From Serratia oryzae (GTDB taxonomy: Bacteria; Pseudomonadota; Gammaproteobacteria; Enterobacterales; Enterobacteriaceae), in contig NZ_MOXD01000003.1 in assembly GCF_001976145.1 (NCBI RefSeq), positions 124,001 through 188,000 on the forward strand: 64,000 nucleotides of DNA, in the 5' to 3' direction. This document shows, piece by piece, positions 38,881 to 48,434 of this stretch (position 1 is its first letter; each line of letters opens with the position of its first letter). The position numbers and the translations under genes are program-made. A model generated the notes under the pieces. That model worked only from the letters and a program-made list of their open reading frames with translations. It was not told where the DNA came from and did not search any database.

Positions 38881-40308
38881 ATGTCTATAAATACGCTATC
38901 CAGCAAATCTGAAGACCTCAGTTTATTAAGCATTGATCCGACTCAGGATTCACTCCCCCCCTCCCGACTGTCAACGCTTTCAACTCAGCTTGACTATTCT
39001 GGAATTATTAAACTGGCATCATATGTGCAGCAACAGGTGAGTAGAGGAAAATCAATCTGTGATCTGATTATCGGTGACTTTGACACCACTCGATTTCGAT
39101 TACCAACGGCTCTGCGCCAAGCCATTCAACAGGCTTATGACGACAACCAGAACGATTATCCTCCTTTAGAGGGAGTATTACCTTTACGAGAAGCTATCGC
39201 CCAGCTTACTAAAAACCATTTCGGAATTAATTATGACTCTGCCCATGAGATCATTATCTCTGGTGGTGCGCGGCCTTTACTTTATATGGCCTTATTGGCG
39301 TTGGTTGATCCAGGGGAAATCGTCATCTATCCCGCCCCCTCCTGGAATAATATGTACTATGCCACAATGTGTGGGGCTAATGGCGTTGCGATAGAGACTT
39401 CAGTAGAAAATCAGTTTTTACCTACTGCTGGCGATTTCGCTCAGCGAATAAAAAATGCCCGGGTAATCGCGCTTTGCTCACCGCAAAATCCCGTGGGAAC
39501 GATGTTTTCCAAACAGACTCTGGAAGATATTTGTGACTTAGTCATTGCTGAAAACCAACGGCGCAGCGGCCATCAGAGGCCCCTTTACATCGTTTTTGAT
39601 CAAGTCTATTGGATGTTGACCTACCAGCAACTTCAACATCACCACCCCGTGCAACTCAGGCCCGAATTGAAGGAGTATGTTGTGATCGTCGACGGTGGTT
39701 CAAAAGCCTTTGCCGCAACAGGAATTAGGGTAGGATGGGGAATGGGGCCCGCTGACGTCATCGATAAAATGAAATTAATGATCGAGCACGTTGGTGCCAT
39801 CGCGCCAAAAGCAGAACAGCTGGCTACAGCGGTATTATTGAACAATGATAAATTGCTACAAGACCATCTTTCGTCTTTTAAAACGCAGATATTTAATTCT
39901 TTACAGATATTGCATTTAGGCATTCAACAGATGAAAGATGAAGGACTGCCTGTTGATTCAATGGAGCCGATGGGAGGAATCTATCTTTCTCTACAAATCA
40001 ACCTGCAAGGAATGATTACACCGGAAGGAAAGATTTTACGCACAGCGAAAGAGGCAAGCCTATATTTCATCGATCATGCCGGGTTTGCGGTAGTACCTTT
40101 TGATTTTTTTGGCATGGCGCACGCCGAATGGTGGTTCAGAGCTGCAGTATGTGCCGTTCTACCTGAGCAGATAGAGGCAGCGTTACCCAAAGTGAAGAAT
40201 GCGATCCGGGCGCTGAGGAAACCAGACTTTACATATGAAGGCCCCCCTCTTCGCAGGGCGCCAGAGAGTTTATCGTCCGTATCAAAAACCGATGAATATT
40301 CAGAGTAG
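38881..40308 (+). CDS. PLP aminotransferase, class I/II
   Basis: 475 residues, fold type I. Seen: NDYPPLEGVLPLREAIAQLT, ISGGARPLLYMALLALVDPG, PAPSWNNMYYA, CSPQNPVGTMFSKQTLEDIC, FDQVYWMLTYQQL and PLP Lys in DGGSKAFAATGIRVGWGMGP. Arg for the substrate carboxylate is probably in WWFRAAVCAVLP. It resembles aspartate/aromatic or methionine aminotransferases but has an N-terminal extension of about 40 residues and a C-terminal tail. Third gene of the cassette, 81 nt after the desulfurase, followed by an intrinsic terminator. Substrate unknown. Confidence 0.88.
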   Translation: MSINTLSSKSEDLSLLSIDPTQDSLPPSRLSTLSTQLDYSGIIKLASYVQQQVSRGKSICDLIIGDFDTTRFRLPTALRQAIQQAYDDNQNDYPPLEGVLPLREAIAQLTKNHFGINYDSAHEIIISGGARPLLYMALLALVDPGEIVIYPAPSWNNMYYATMCGANGVAIETSVENQFLPTAGDFAQRIKNARVIALCSPQNPVGTMFSKQTLEDICDLVIAENQRRSGHQRPLYIVFDQVYWMLTYQQLQHHHPVQLRPELKEYVVIVDGGSKAFAATGIRVGWGMGPADVIDKMKLMIEHVGAIAPKAEQLATAVLLNNDKLLQDHLSSFKTQIFNSLQILHLGIQQMKDEGLPVDSMEPMGGIYLSLQINLQGMITPEGKILRTAKEASLYFIDHAGFAVVPFDFFGMAHAEWWFRAAVCAVLPEQIEAALPKVKNAIRALRKPDFTYEGPPLRRAPESLSSVSKTDEYSE

Positions 40309-40401
40309 GCACAAGTAAGCGTGCGATTTTCAATGAGTTAAACCGCAGTATTCATGTATCAATGATATATATTTATTGCGGTTCACACCGTAAACAACAA
40401 T

Positions 40402-40427
40402 ATCCTCCCTGGTTGGGGGGATTTTTT
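40402..40427 (+). terminator. Terminator of the three-gene cassette
   Basis: ATCCTCCC (40402-40409), loop TGGTT, GGGGGGAT (40415-40422), then TTTTT. Ends the transcript of the desulfurase/aminotransferase unit and separates it from the copper genes. Confidence 0.85.
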
Positions 40428-40501
40428 GCTCGTTCCCATACTTCCCCCAATAATTCACACTCTAGGCCAACCTAAAAACAAAAATTAATCACGATAAATG
40501 C

Positions 40502-40532
40502 TTGACCTTGACTCTAGGGAAAGGTTGATGAT
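40502..40532 (+). promoter_or_regulatory. CueR-type copper promoter
   Basis: Inverted repeat ACCTT (40505-40509) ... AAGGT (40521-40525) lies between TTGACC (40502-40507) and GATGAT (40527-40532). The spacer is 19 bp, the over-long distance typical of MerR-family activated promoters. It precedes the HMA gene, and the CueR-like gene is at the end of the same unit. Confidence 0.75.
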
Positions 40533-40558
40533 GAGTATTCACTGACTAGGAGCTCATC

Positions 40559-40768
40559 ATGAATAGCATTCAATTACGCATCCCTACCATGAAATGCGGC
40601 GGCTGTGCAGCCTCAATCACCAAGGCCGTGAAGGCGCTGGACTCCGCCGCCCGCATCGATGCCGATCCAGCGACTAAGCGAGTCAACATCGAGAGCAGTG
40701 CTGATGGCGCAGTAATCATTGCCGCGCTTGCAACAGCGGGTTTCCCATCAAGTGTCGAACAAGGCTGA
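40559..40768 (+). CDS. Heavy-metal-associated (CopZ-like) protein
   Basis: 69-residue single HMA domain with MKCGGCAASITKAVKALDSA, the CxxC Cu(I) site. Such proteins ferry copper to the ATPase or buffer it. It starts 26 nt after the MerR-type promoter and 60 nt before copA. Confidence 0.88.
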   Translation: MNSIQLRIPTMKCGGCAASITKAVKALDSAARIDADPATKRVNIESSADGAVIIAALATAGFPSSVEQG

Positions 40769-40828
40769 TCAACATGACAGACATTGTACGTTGCGTTTTA
40801 GGGCGACATTCGTAATAAGGAATCAGTT

Positions 40829-43324
40829 ATGAACACTCATGCGACAATACCCTTTCCAGAGATACCGACATTAATCAATTTACCTATTGAGGGGATGACT
40901 TGCGCTTCGTGTGTAGGGCGGGTGGAACGCGCACTCAAAGCAGTGTCTGGCGTAGCCAGCGCCAGTGTCAATCTTGCGACTGAACGTGCAACCGTCACCT
41001 TTTCGGGGCAACCCAACGTGGCTGCGGTCATTCAGGCTGTCAATGCAGTGGGTTATACCGTTGCGCAGGAACTCATCGAGCTGTCTATCTCCGGCATGAC
41101 CTGTGCCTCATGCGTCGGCCGGGTTGAGCGTGCGTTAGCCGCAGTGCCCGGTGTCAGCCACGTCTCGGTAAACCTCGCCACAGAGCGTGCCCAACTGCGG
41201 GTTATGGCCGATGTCCGTGTCGCTGACTTGCTGGCTACCGTTGCTAAGGCTGGTTATGAAGCACAAGTGATTGCCGAGGATGGCAACAATACTGCTGAGC
41301 AAGCGGCTCACCAGGCTGCAGAAACCCTAAAACTGAAACGCGCACTTCTGATTGCGGCCCTGTTTGCGCTTCCCGTTTTCGTGCTGGAAATGGGTTCACA
41401 TCTCGTTCCAGGCCTGCATGAGATTATCGCTGGTACGATCGGTATGAAGGCGAGTTGGTACCTTCAATTTGTGTTGACCTCGATTGTGCTGTTTGGCCCT
41501 GGGCTGCGGTTCTTTCAGAAAGGTATTCCAGCTCTGCTGCGTGGCGCACCTGACATGAATTCACTGGTCGCAACAGGCGTCAGCGCCGCTTATACCTATT
41601 CGCTGGTCGCCACATTTGCCCCGCAGTGGCTCCCTGTCGGCACCATTAATGTCTACTACGAAGCCGCCGCCGTGATCGTTGCACTGATTCTGCTTGGGCG
41701 TTACCTCGAAGCCATAGCCAAAGGCAATACGTCTGAAGCCATCAAACGATTAATCAGCCTGCAAGCTAAAATAGCTCGCGTGTTGCGTGACGGTAATATT
41801 GTGGAGGTTGCGATTGCCGAGGTCAGCCGCGGCGATCTCATTGAGGTCAGGCCGGGAGAACGTATTCCAGTTGATGGGGAAGTCATTGAAGGAGAAAGTT
41901 TTGTTGATGAATCCATGATCAGTGGCGAACCTATTCCTGTCGAGAAAAAGAAAGGAACTGAAGTGGTAGGGGGTACGATCAACCAGAATGGTACGCTCAC
42001 TTTCCGAGCAACCAAAGTCGGCAGCGACACCATGTTGGCACAGATCATCCGCATGGTAGAACAGGCACAGGGCGCTAAGCTACCAATCCAAGCACTGGTT
42101 GACCGTATCACTATGTGGTTCGTGCCTGCGGTTATGGCAGGTGCAGTGCTGACGTTTCTGGTCTGGTTTATCTTCGGCCCATCGCCAGCGCTATCTTTTG
42201 CCTTGGTCAATGCGGTCGCCGTATTGATCATCGCGTGTCCGTGCGCGATGGGGTTGGCCACGCCAACATCGATCATGGTTGGTACTGGGCGTGCGGCACA
42301 AATGGGCGTGTTGTTTCGTAAAGGCGAGGCCCTGCAATCACTGAAAGATGCCACCGTAGTGGCGGTAGATAAAACCGGTACGCTGACCAAAGGTCACCCA
42401 GAATTGACCGACCTGGTATTAGCAAATGGATTTGAACACCGCTATGTGCTGAGGCTGGTTGCGACCGTCGAAGCCAAGTCAGAGCATCCCATCGCACGCG
42501 CTATTGTCGACGCGGCTCAGAAAGAGAATATTCCCTTGTCGCAGATGACGCACTTTGAGGCCAAAACCGGCTTTGGTGTCAATGCCACTATTGATGGCTT
42601 GCGTGTCGAAGTGGGGGCGGATCGTTACATGCTGCAGTTGGGTGTGGATGTGGCGCAGCTTGCAGAAGACGCGGCGCGTCTGGGGGACGAGGGTAAGACA
42701 CCTTTGTATGCGGCTATCGATGGTCAACTCGCTGCCATGATTGCAGTGGCCGATCCGATTAAAGATACCACCATAGCGGCCATCAAAGCGCTCCATGCTC
42801 AGGGGCTTAAAGTGGCAATGATCACCGGTGATAACCGCCGTACTGCGCAGGCAATTGCGCGTCAGTTAGGCATCGACGAGGTCGTGGCTGAGGTTTTACC
42901 CGACGGTAAGGTCATGTCTATTGAAAGACTCAAAACCACCTACGGGCCGGTGGCCTATGTCGGTGACGGGATCAACGATGCTCCTGCATTAGCTGCAGCA
43001 CATGTGGGGATCGCCATCGGCACCGGCACGGATATCGCCATTGAAGCCGCCGATGTGGTGCTGATGTCAGGGGATCTGTTGGGTGTTTCCACCGCCATCG
43101 CCCTATCAAAAGCAACGTTAGCCAATATCAAGCAAAACCTGTTCTGGGCATTTTCCTACAATGTGGCGTTAATCCCCGTGGCAGCTGGCCTGTTATACCC
43201 CATCAATGGCACGCTGCTCTCGCCGGTATTTGCCGCAGGAGCGATGGCGTTATCAAGCGTGTTTGTGCTGAGTAATGCACTGCGCCTGCGTCGTTTCACA
43301 CTATCGGCCAAGATGGGTAAGTAA
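40829..43324 (+). CDS. copA: Copper-exporting P1B-type ATPase CopA
   Basis: 831 residues. Two N-terminal HMA domains, each with [15 protein letters not shown], eight predicted membrane helices with the Cu(I) transport motif CPC (Cys 470/472 in [15 protein letters not shown]), phosphorylation Asp about 514 in [37 protein letters not shown] and [19 protein letters not shown]. It pumps Cu(I), and usually Ag(I), out of the cytoplasm. Enterobacteria normally have one chromosomal copA elsewhere, so this may be a second copy in a movable set. Confidence 0.96.
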   Translation: MNTHATIPFPEIPTLINLPIEGMTCASCVGRVERALKAVSGVASASVNLATERATVTFSGQPNVAAVIQAVNAVGYTVAQELIELSISGMTCASCVGRVERALAAVPGVSHVSVNLATERAQLRVMADVRVADLLATVAKAGYEAQVIAEDGNNTAEQAAHQAAETLKLKRALLIAALFALPVFVLEMGSHLVPGLHEIIAGTIGMKASWYLQFVLTSIVLFGPGLRFFQKGIPALLRGAPDMNSLVATGVSAAYTYSLVATFAPQWLPVGTINVYYEAAAVIVALILLGRYLEAIAKGNTSEAIKRLISLQAKIARVLRDGNIVEVAIAEVSRGDLIEVRPGERIPVDGEVIEGESFVDESMISGEPIPVEKKKGTEVVGGTINQNGTLTFRATKVGSDTMLAQIIRMVEQAQGAKLPIQALVDRITMWFVPAVMAGAVLTFLVWFIFGPSPALSFALVNAVAVLIIACPCAMGLATPTSIMVGTGRAAQMGVLFRKGEALQSLKDATVVAVDKTGTLTKGHPELTDLVLANGFEHRYVLRLVATVEAKSEHPIARAIVDAAQKENIPLSQMTHFEAKTGFGVNATIDGLRVEVGADRYMLQLGVDVAQLAEDAARLGDEGKTPLYAAIDGQLAAMIAVADPIKDTTIAAIKALHAQGLKVAMITGDNRRTAQAIARQLGIDEVVAEVLPDGKVMSIERLKTTYGPVAYVGDGINDAPALAAAHVGIAIGTGTDIAIEAADVVLMSGDLLGVSTAIALSKATLANIKQNLFWAFSYNVALIPVAAGLLYPINGTLLSPVFAAGAMALSSVFVLSNALRLRRFTLSAKMGK

Positions 43325-43338
43325 GAAAGGAGTGACGA

Positions 43339-43731
43339 ATGAATATCGGTCTGGCATCAAAAGCATCGGGGCTGAGCGCCAAAATGATCCGCCACTACGA
43401 ACAAATTGGCATCATCCCGCCAGCACTCCGGGTTGAGTCGGGTTACCGTTATTACACTAATGACGAAGTCCGAGTATTATCGTTCATTAAAAGAGCACGC
43501 GACCTTGGCTTCTCACTGGAGCGTATCAAGGCGTTAATTGAATTATGGCAAAACAAACTGCGCATGAGTGCTGATGTTAAAACGCTTGCTGAGCAATACA
43601 TGAATGAGCTCGATCGCGACATTGCACGTTTGCAGTCCATGCGCAGCCAGCTCGCCTATCTGGCGGATAACTGTCACGGTGATAATCGGTCGAACTGTCC
43701 GATCATCGAGGGGCTGGCCGGTATGAGGTGA
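43339..43731 (+). CDS. cueR: CueR-like MerR-family copper regulator
   Basis: 130 residues. MerR DNA-binding domain with LASKASGLSAKMIRHYEQIG and ESGYRYYTNDEVRVLSFIKR, dimer helix, and the metal loop CHGDNRSNC, giving two cysteines spaced as in CueR (Cu(I)/Ag(I) sensor). AAAGGAG precedes ATG; it begins 14 nt after copA, so it is co-transcribed and likely controls the promoter at 40502. Confidence 0.93.
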   Translation: MNIGLASKASGLSAKMIRHYEQIGIIPPALRVESGYRYYTNDEVRVLSFIKRARDLGFSLERIKALIELWQNKLRMSADVKTLAEQYMNELDRDIARLQSMRSQLAYLADNCHGDNRSNCPIIEGLAGMR

Positions 43732-44106
43732 AGCAACGCTCGAGCCGGAGAGAGTCAGCAAGATTATGTAATTGCCTGTTTTTGACCTGTTCTTTCAGAC
43801 AACAAATACAGGCACATTACGGACAAAAAAATACCTAACGCCATCAAAACATTAAGCCAAAACCGATCTGAATGCATTTCTCGTATGATGAACAAGCTCA
43901 GTTGAATACCGCGCTTATCGACTATCTTGACCCTAAGAATAATGGCGCGCCTTCCCAGGCTCCAGATAGCCACCCTGCAAGCAAATCAGGAAATTGCTCA
44001 GCGCTGTGAATGCGTTAGACAGTGCTCCCGTTAACTGACACCATATTTACCCCGTTACCTTTTATGCTAATGTTGTGCTTCAGCCAAGGCTAACCCATGG
44101 GAAAAT
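43732..44106. other. Right edge of inserted segment
   Basis: No confident gene. On the minus strand a 37-codon frame (43764-43877) would encode MHSDRFWLNVLMALGIFLSV then MCLYLLSERTGQKQAIT, a single hydrophobic helix, but its ribosome site is weak. The paaX promoter must lie here. No repeat matching the left edge was seen. Confidence 0.4.
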
Positions 44107-45048
44107 ATGGAACATAAACTGGATGAATTTATTCGCCATGCCTTAGAAGCACAGCCCATCAGTGGTACTTCGTTGATCATTTCGTTATACGGCGATGCCT
44201 TGAGCCACCGTGGTGGTGAAATCTGGCTCGGCAGCCTGAGCGCGCTGCTTGATGCGCTGGGGTTTGGCGATCGCTTTGTACGCACCTCGGTATTTCGCCT
44301 GCAGAAAGAGGGTTGGCTGGACGTAGAGAAGATCGGTCGGCGCAGTTATTACCGCGTCACCGAGCAAGGCATGCGCCAGTTCCGCCATGCTGAATCCAAA
44401 ATCTACCTCAGCGAACAACCGGCCTGGGATGGCAAGTGGGATCTGCTGCTGTTGGAGAACGCAGAAAAAACCGAGCGGGCGCGGCTGAAAAAAGAGCTGG
44501 GCTGGCTGGGTTTTGGCCAGATCGCCAATAACCTGATGGCCGCCCCGACTCATGCGCAGACCGACGTGACGGCCCTGTTAGGAGAACTGAATGCCGGTGA
44601 GCAGGTGATCTACTTCCGTGCCGATTATCCCTATAACCGCTCCGAGCAAACGCTGCGGCAGATGGTTGCCAACTGCTGGTCGCTGAGCGAAGTCGCTGGC
44701 TACTACCATGAATTTATCGTTTCTTTCCGCCCATTGATGGCGCTGCTGCGCGAAGCCGACGACGGCGTGCTGACGCCCAAGCGCTGTTTCCAGATCAAGC
44801 TACTGTTGATCCACTTCTTCCGCCGCGTGGTGCTGAAAGATCCGCTGCTGCCCGATGCCCTGCTGCCCGCCCAATGGGAAGGCCAGATTGCGCGCAATCT
44901 GTGCATCAACCTGTATCAGCGGGTGGATCGCGCCGCAACGGAGTATGTCAGCGAGCTGGCAGAAACCACTATCGGTGCCCTGCCCGCCCCTGGTGCCGCC
45001 TATTACCGGCGCTTTGGTGGGCTACCGCGCGATCGCGCTACGTTTTGA
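44107..45048 (+). CDS. paaX: PaaX, repressor of phenylacetate genes
   Basis: 313-residue GntR-like repressor released by phenylacetyl-CoA. Winged-helix part: GTSLIISLYGDALSHRGGEI, FGDRFVRTSVFRLQKEGWLD, RRSYYRVTEQG; the rest is the PaaX effector domain with WDGKWDLLLLENAEK and RADYPYNRSEQTLRQM. In E. coli paaX follows paaK directly; here 8 kb of other genes lies between. Twelve bases separate it from paaY. Confidence 0.95.
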   Translation: MEHKLDEFIRHALEAQPISGTSLIISLYGDALSHRGGEIWLGSLSALLDALGFGDRFVRTSVFRLQKEGWLDVEKIGRRSYYRVTEQGMRQFRHAESKIYLSEQPAWDGKWDLLLLENAEKTERARLKKELGWLGFGQIANNLMAAPTHAQTDVTALLGELNAGEQVIYFRADYPYNRSEQTLRQMVANCWSLSEVAGYYHEFIVSFRPLMALLREADDGVLTPKRCFQIKLLLIHFFRRVVLKDPLLPDALLPAQWEGQIARNLCINLYQRVDRAATEYVSELAETTIGALPAPGAAYYRRFGGLPRDRATF

Positions 45049-45060
45049 GGAGACTATGCT

Positions 45061-45657
45061 ATGCCTGTGTATCAGATTGATGGCCTGACGCCGGTGGTGG
45101 ACCCGAGCAGCTTTGTGCACCCAACGGCGGTGCTGATTGGCGATGTAATTATCGGCAAGAACGTCTATATCGGCCCGAATGCCAGCCTGCGCGGTGACTT
45201 TGGCCGCCTGGTGGTAGAAGACGGCGCCAACGTGCAGGACAACTGTGTGATGCACGGTTTCCCACAGCAGGACACGGTGGTTGAGCAGGACGGGCATATC
45301 GGCCACAGCGCCATTCTGCACGGCTGCCGGGTGCGCCGTAACGCGATGATCGGCATGAATGCGGTGATTATGGACGGTGCCGATATCGGTGAAAATACCA
45401 TCGTGGGTGCCGGTGCCTTCGTCAAAGCCGCCGCGGAGATCGCCGCCAATAAACTGGTCGTCGGCAGCCCGGCACGGGTTATCCGCGATCTGACCGAACA
45501 GGAGTTGGCGTGGAAACGCGTCGGCACCCAGCAGTATCAGGAATTGGTGGCACGCTGTAAAAACAGCCTGCAGGAAGTGGAACCACTCAGCGCCGAAGAA
45601 CCTGGCCGTAAACGCCTGAGCTTCGGCGATGCAATCATCCCTAAGAGCCTGCTTTAA
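45061..45657 (+). CDS. paaY: PaaY, hexapeptide-repeat thioesterase
   Basis: 198-residue left-handed beta-helix protein with repeated hexapeptides ([20 protein letters not shown], then [20 protein letters not shown]). PaaY hydrolyses ring-hydroxylated or unproductive CoA esters and supports PaaX-controlled degradation. GAGGAG precedes ATG. It shares a transcript with paaX; a GC-rich inverted repeat (45663-45671 with 45687-45695) follows at once. Confidence 0.95.
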   Translation: MPVYQIDGLTPVVDPSSFVHPTAVLIGDVIIGKNVYIGPNASLRGDFGRLVVEDGANVQDNCVMHGFPQQDTVVEQDGHIGHSAILHGCRVRRNAMIGMNAVIMDGADIGENTIVGAGAFVKAAAEIAANKLVVGSPARVIRDLTEQELAWKRVGTQQYQELVARCKNSLQEVEPLSAEEPGRKRLSFGDAIIPKSLL

Positions 45658-45662
45658 CCTCA

Positions 45663-45695
45663 GCCGCACCGAAGGCCCCCCAGCCCCGGTGCGGC
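45663..45695. terminator. GC-rich convergent hairpin
   Basis: GCCGCACCG (45663-45671) pairs with CGGTGCGGC (45687-45695) between paaY and the converging permease gene. There is no clear U-run on either side, so its use as a terminator is probable only from position. Confidence 0.5.
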
Positions 45696-45701
45696 GTTGG
45701 C

Positions 45702-47105
45702 TTACTCCATCCCCGGCGTTGGCACTTTGGCCGCAACCGCAGCTCGCGCCTGGCGGCTGTAGAAGTAGATCGCCACCAGCAGCAGGGTAAAGGGAACACC
45801 AAACAACAGCGTCATTCTGAAGAAATCAGTAAACAGCGTGGTCACCATCAGCGCGGCCATCAGAACCGCGCCCAGCAGGGTGAAATAGGGGTAGCCCCAC
45901 ATGCGGAACTTCAGCACTGTCTCCTTATGCTGGCGGCGGAAAAACAGATGGGTGATAAAAATCATCAGCCAGGTAAAACAGGCACCGTATACCGAGATCG
46001 ACATCATCACCGCAAACGACTTTTCCGGATAGACAATACTCAGCACAATGGAAACCACGATGCCAACGCAAGAGATCGCCAGCGCATTGACCGGGATCCC
46101 GCGCTGACTGATCTTGCCCAGCGCCGCCGGTGCCTGCCCGGCACGCGACAGTGAGAACATCATGCGCGTGGTGATATACAACTGGCTGTTCATGGCCGAG
46201 AGCGCGGCAACCAGCACGATAAAGTTAAAGATGCCGGCTGCGGCGGGCAGGTGGATCACGTTCATCGCTACCAGGAACGGGCTTTCCCCGGTGCCAGACT
46301 CGCGCCACGGCACTATCGCCAGCATCAGGGCGATGGAAAGCATATAGAAAATAAACAGCCTGAGGATGGTGCCTTTAAACGCTTTTTTGACCGCGACCAC
46401 TGGGTTTTTGGCCTCGCCAGCGGCGACGGCGATCATCTCAATGCTCAAATAGCTGAAGATAGAGACGATCACCGCGAACCACATGCCTTTCACCCCAAAC
46501 GGGAAGAAGCCACCGTTGGCGGTGAAGTTGCGAATGCCGAAGGTAGGGTTGGAAGAAAACACCAGAATGCCGATACCGATAGCGATAAACGCCGAAATCG
46601 CCACCACCTTGATGGTCGACAGCGCATATTCCACCTGACCGAAGGATTTCACCCCCACGATGTTGATAATGATGACCGCCGCGGAGAACAGCAGCACCCA
46701 CGGCCAGATCGGCGTGCTGGGGAACCAGAACTGCATATACATCCCAATGGCGGTCACCTCGGTGCCCACCGCCAGCACCACGCAAGACCAATAGGAATAA
46801 CGCACCAGAAAACCAAACAGCGGGCTGAGATAAAACTCGGCATAATCACCGAAGGAACCCGGTGTCGGATGCTCGGAAGTCATCTCGGCCAAGCATCCCA
46901 TCAGCAGCAACGCGATCACGCCACCAATGAAATAACTCAGCAAGACGCTCGGCCCTGCCATTTGGATCGCATAAGCACTGCCCAAAAACAGGCCGGTACC
47001 AATCGCCCCGCCGATCGCCAACATCGACATTTGCCCGGCGGTAAGTTGCTTTTTCAGCCCCCCCTGCCGCTGAGCGATATCGTCAAAACGTTTTGCATCT
47101 TTCAT
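45702..47105 (-). CDS. Amino-acid permease, APC family
   Basis: 467 residues with about twelve membrane helices. N-terminus KKQLTAGQMSMLAIGGAIGT is the amino-acid transporter signature; SEHPTPGSFGDYAEFYLSPL is the conserved loop of the AAT group (GabP, AnsP, PheP). Substrate cannot be read from sequence. It starts 15 nt after the aminotransferase gene in the same operon, so tryptophan, kynurenine or another aromatic amino acid is a reasonable guess. Confidence 0.88.
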   Translation of the reverse strand: MKDAKRFDDIAQRQGGLKKQLTAGQMSMLAIGGAIGTGLFLGSAYAIQMAGPSVLLSYFIGGVIALLLMGCLAEMTSEHPTPGSFGDYAEFYLSPLFGFLVRYSYWSCVVLAVGTEVTAIGMYMQFWFPSTPIWPWVLLFSAAVIIINIVGVKSFGQVEYALSTIKVVAISAFIAIGIGILVFSSNPTFGIRNFTANGGFFPFGVKGMWFAVIVSIFSYLSIEMIAVAAGEAKNPVVAVKKAFKGTILRLFIFYMLSIALMLAIVPWRESGTGESPFLVAMNVIHLPAAAGIFNFIVLVAALSAMNSQLYITTRMMFSLSRAGQAPAALGKISQRGIPVNALAISCVGIVVSIVLSIVYPEKSFAVMMSISVYGACFTWLMIFITHLFFRRQHKETVLKFRMWGYPYFTLLGAVLMAALMVTTLFTDFFRMTLLFGVPFTLLLVAIYFYSRQARAAVAAKVPTPGME

Positions 47106-47120
47106 GATTGCTCACCTTTT

Positions 47121-48317
47121 TCACGCCGGAAGGGTTACGTCCAGGATGGCGGCAGTCACATAGTCCAGGTTGTGCTGATTCAGGCCCGGCAAACACATCC
47201 TGCCGGGCGCAACCAGATAAATGGAATATTGCTGCCGTAGCTGGCTGAGTTGCTGTTCGTTCAGGCCGGTGTAGCTGAACATGCCTTTTTGATCGCGAAT
47301 GCGGCGATAATCGAGGGTGGTCCCCCCCTGCTCCAACCCGGCGGCTAGGCTGACGCGCGTCTGCTTGATACGCTGGCGCATGCTCGCCAGTTCACTTGCC
47401 CACAGTTGGCGCAGGTGATCGTCGGCCAAGAGTGCTTCCACAATCTGGCTGCCGTGGGTAGGTGGGCAGGAATAACTGCGGCGGATCAGCGTTTTTAAGG
47501 CGCCTTTCACGTTTGCCGCGCTATCTGCCGAACCACAACACACCGAAAGCCCCCCTAACCGTTGGCCATACAAAGCCACGTTTTTGGAGAAAGAGTTACT
47601 GACCAGAAAATCCAGATCGGTTTTTAACGTCTCGCGCAGCGCGAAGCAGTCTTCTTCCAACCCATCGCCAAACCCCTGATAAGCAATATCAAAGAATGGC
47701 AGCAAGCGGCGGCGCTGCAGTACGTCGATGACCGCACGCCATTGCGCCTGGCTGAGATCGGTGCCGGTCGGGTTATGGCAACAGGGGTGCAACAGCACCA
47801 CCGCGCCTTCCGGCAGGGCGGAGAACGCGTCGAGCATAGCGTCAAAACGCAGCTCGCCGCTGGCATTATCAAAGTATGGATAGGTATTCACCCTGAGCCC
47901 CGCCCCTTCAAAAATGGCCCAATGGTTGGCCCAGGTCGGATCAGAAACCCAGATTTCGCGCCGCGATAGATAATGACAAAGAAAATCTGCCCCCAGTTTT
48001 AATGCCCCCGAGCCGCCCACGGTTTGCACCGTAGCCAAATGACGTGCTGACTGCGCCGCCGCTTCACCAAACAGCAACGTTTGAACCTGACGGGCGAACA
48101 AGGCGGAACCTTCGATCGGTGGATAGGTATGCGGCCGCTGTTGCTCGAGCAAACGCTGTTCGGCAATATGCACGGCACGCATTAAGGGGATATTGCCCTG
48201 ATGGTCGTAATACAGCCCAATCCCCAGATTAACCTTTTTCGGATGGGGATCCTGCATATACGCTTCCATCAGCGACATAATAGGATCGGGTGCTGAGGGT
48301 TTAATATGATTAAACAT
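47121..48317 (-). CDS. Aromatic amino-acid aminotransferase (TyrB/AspC type)
   Basis: 398 residues, class I aminotransferase of the AspC/TyrB subgroup: KKVNLGIGLYYDHQGNIPLM, TVQTVGGSGALKLGADFL, VSDPTWANHWAIFEGAGL, HPCCHNPTGTDLSQAQW, FFDIAYQGFGDGLEED, PLP Lys in SNSFSKNVALYGQRLGGLSV, and carboxylate Arg in LVAPGRMCLPGLNQ. It sits between a RidA-family gene and a permease. With the upstream formamidase-like hydrolase it may act on kynurenine (giving kynurenate) or tryptophan. Confidence 0.9.
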   Translation of the reverse strand: MFNHIKPSAPDPIMSLMEAYMQDPHPKKVNLGIGLYYDHQGNIPLMRAVHIAEQRLLEQQRPHTYPPIEGSALFARQVQTLLFGEAAAQSARHLATVQTVGGSGALKLGADFLCHYLSRREIWVSDPTWANHWAIFEGAGLRVNTYPYFDNASGELRFDAMLDAFSALPEGAVVLLHPCCHNPTGTDLSQAQWRAVIDVLQRRRLLPFFDIAYQGFGDGLEEDCFALRETLKTDLDFLVSNSFSKNVALYGQRLGGLSVCCGSADSAANVKGALKTLIRRSYSCPPTHGSQIVEALLADDHLRQLWASELASMRQRIKQTRVSLAAGLEQGGTTLDYRRIRDQKGMFSYTGLNEQQLSQLRQQYSIYLVAPGRMCLPGLNQHNLDYVTAAILDVTLPA

Positions 48318-48434
48318 ACGATGTCCTTAATTCATTGTTAAATGAATTTGCAGGTGAATATTATTTTTGTGAGGTGCCCTACGAATTTCTTCAGCAGCCA
48401 GCGGCTGCCAAATGAAAAAAGCAGGAGAAAACGA

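Noticed and set aside
46251..47240. 329-aa open frame on the plus strand
   Set aside because: Antisense to the amino-acid permease and the end of the aminotransferase gene; composition (His/Arg/Asp) is that of a reversed membrane-protein gene.
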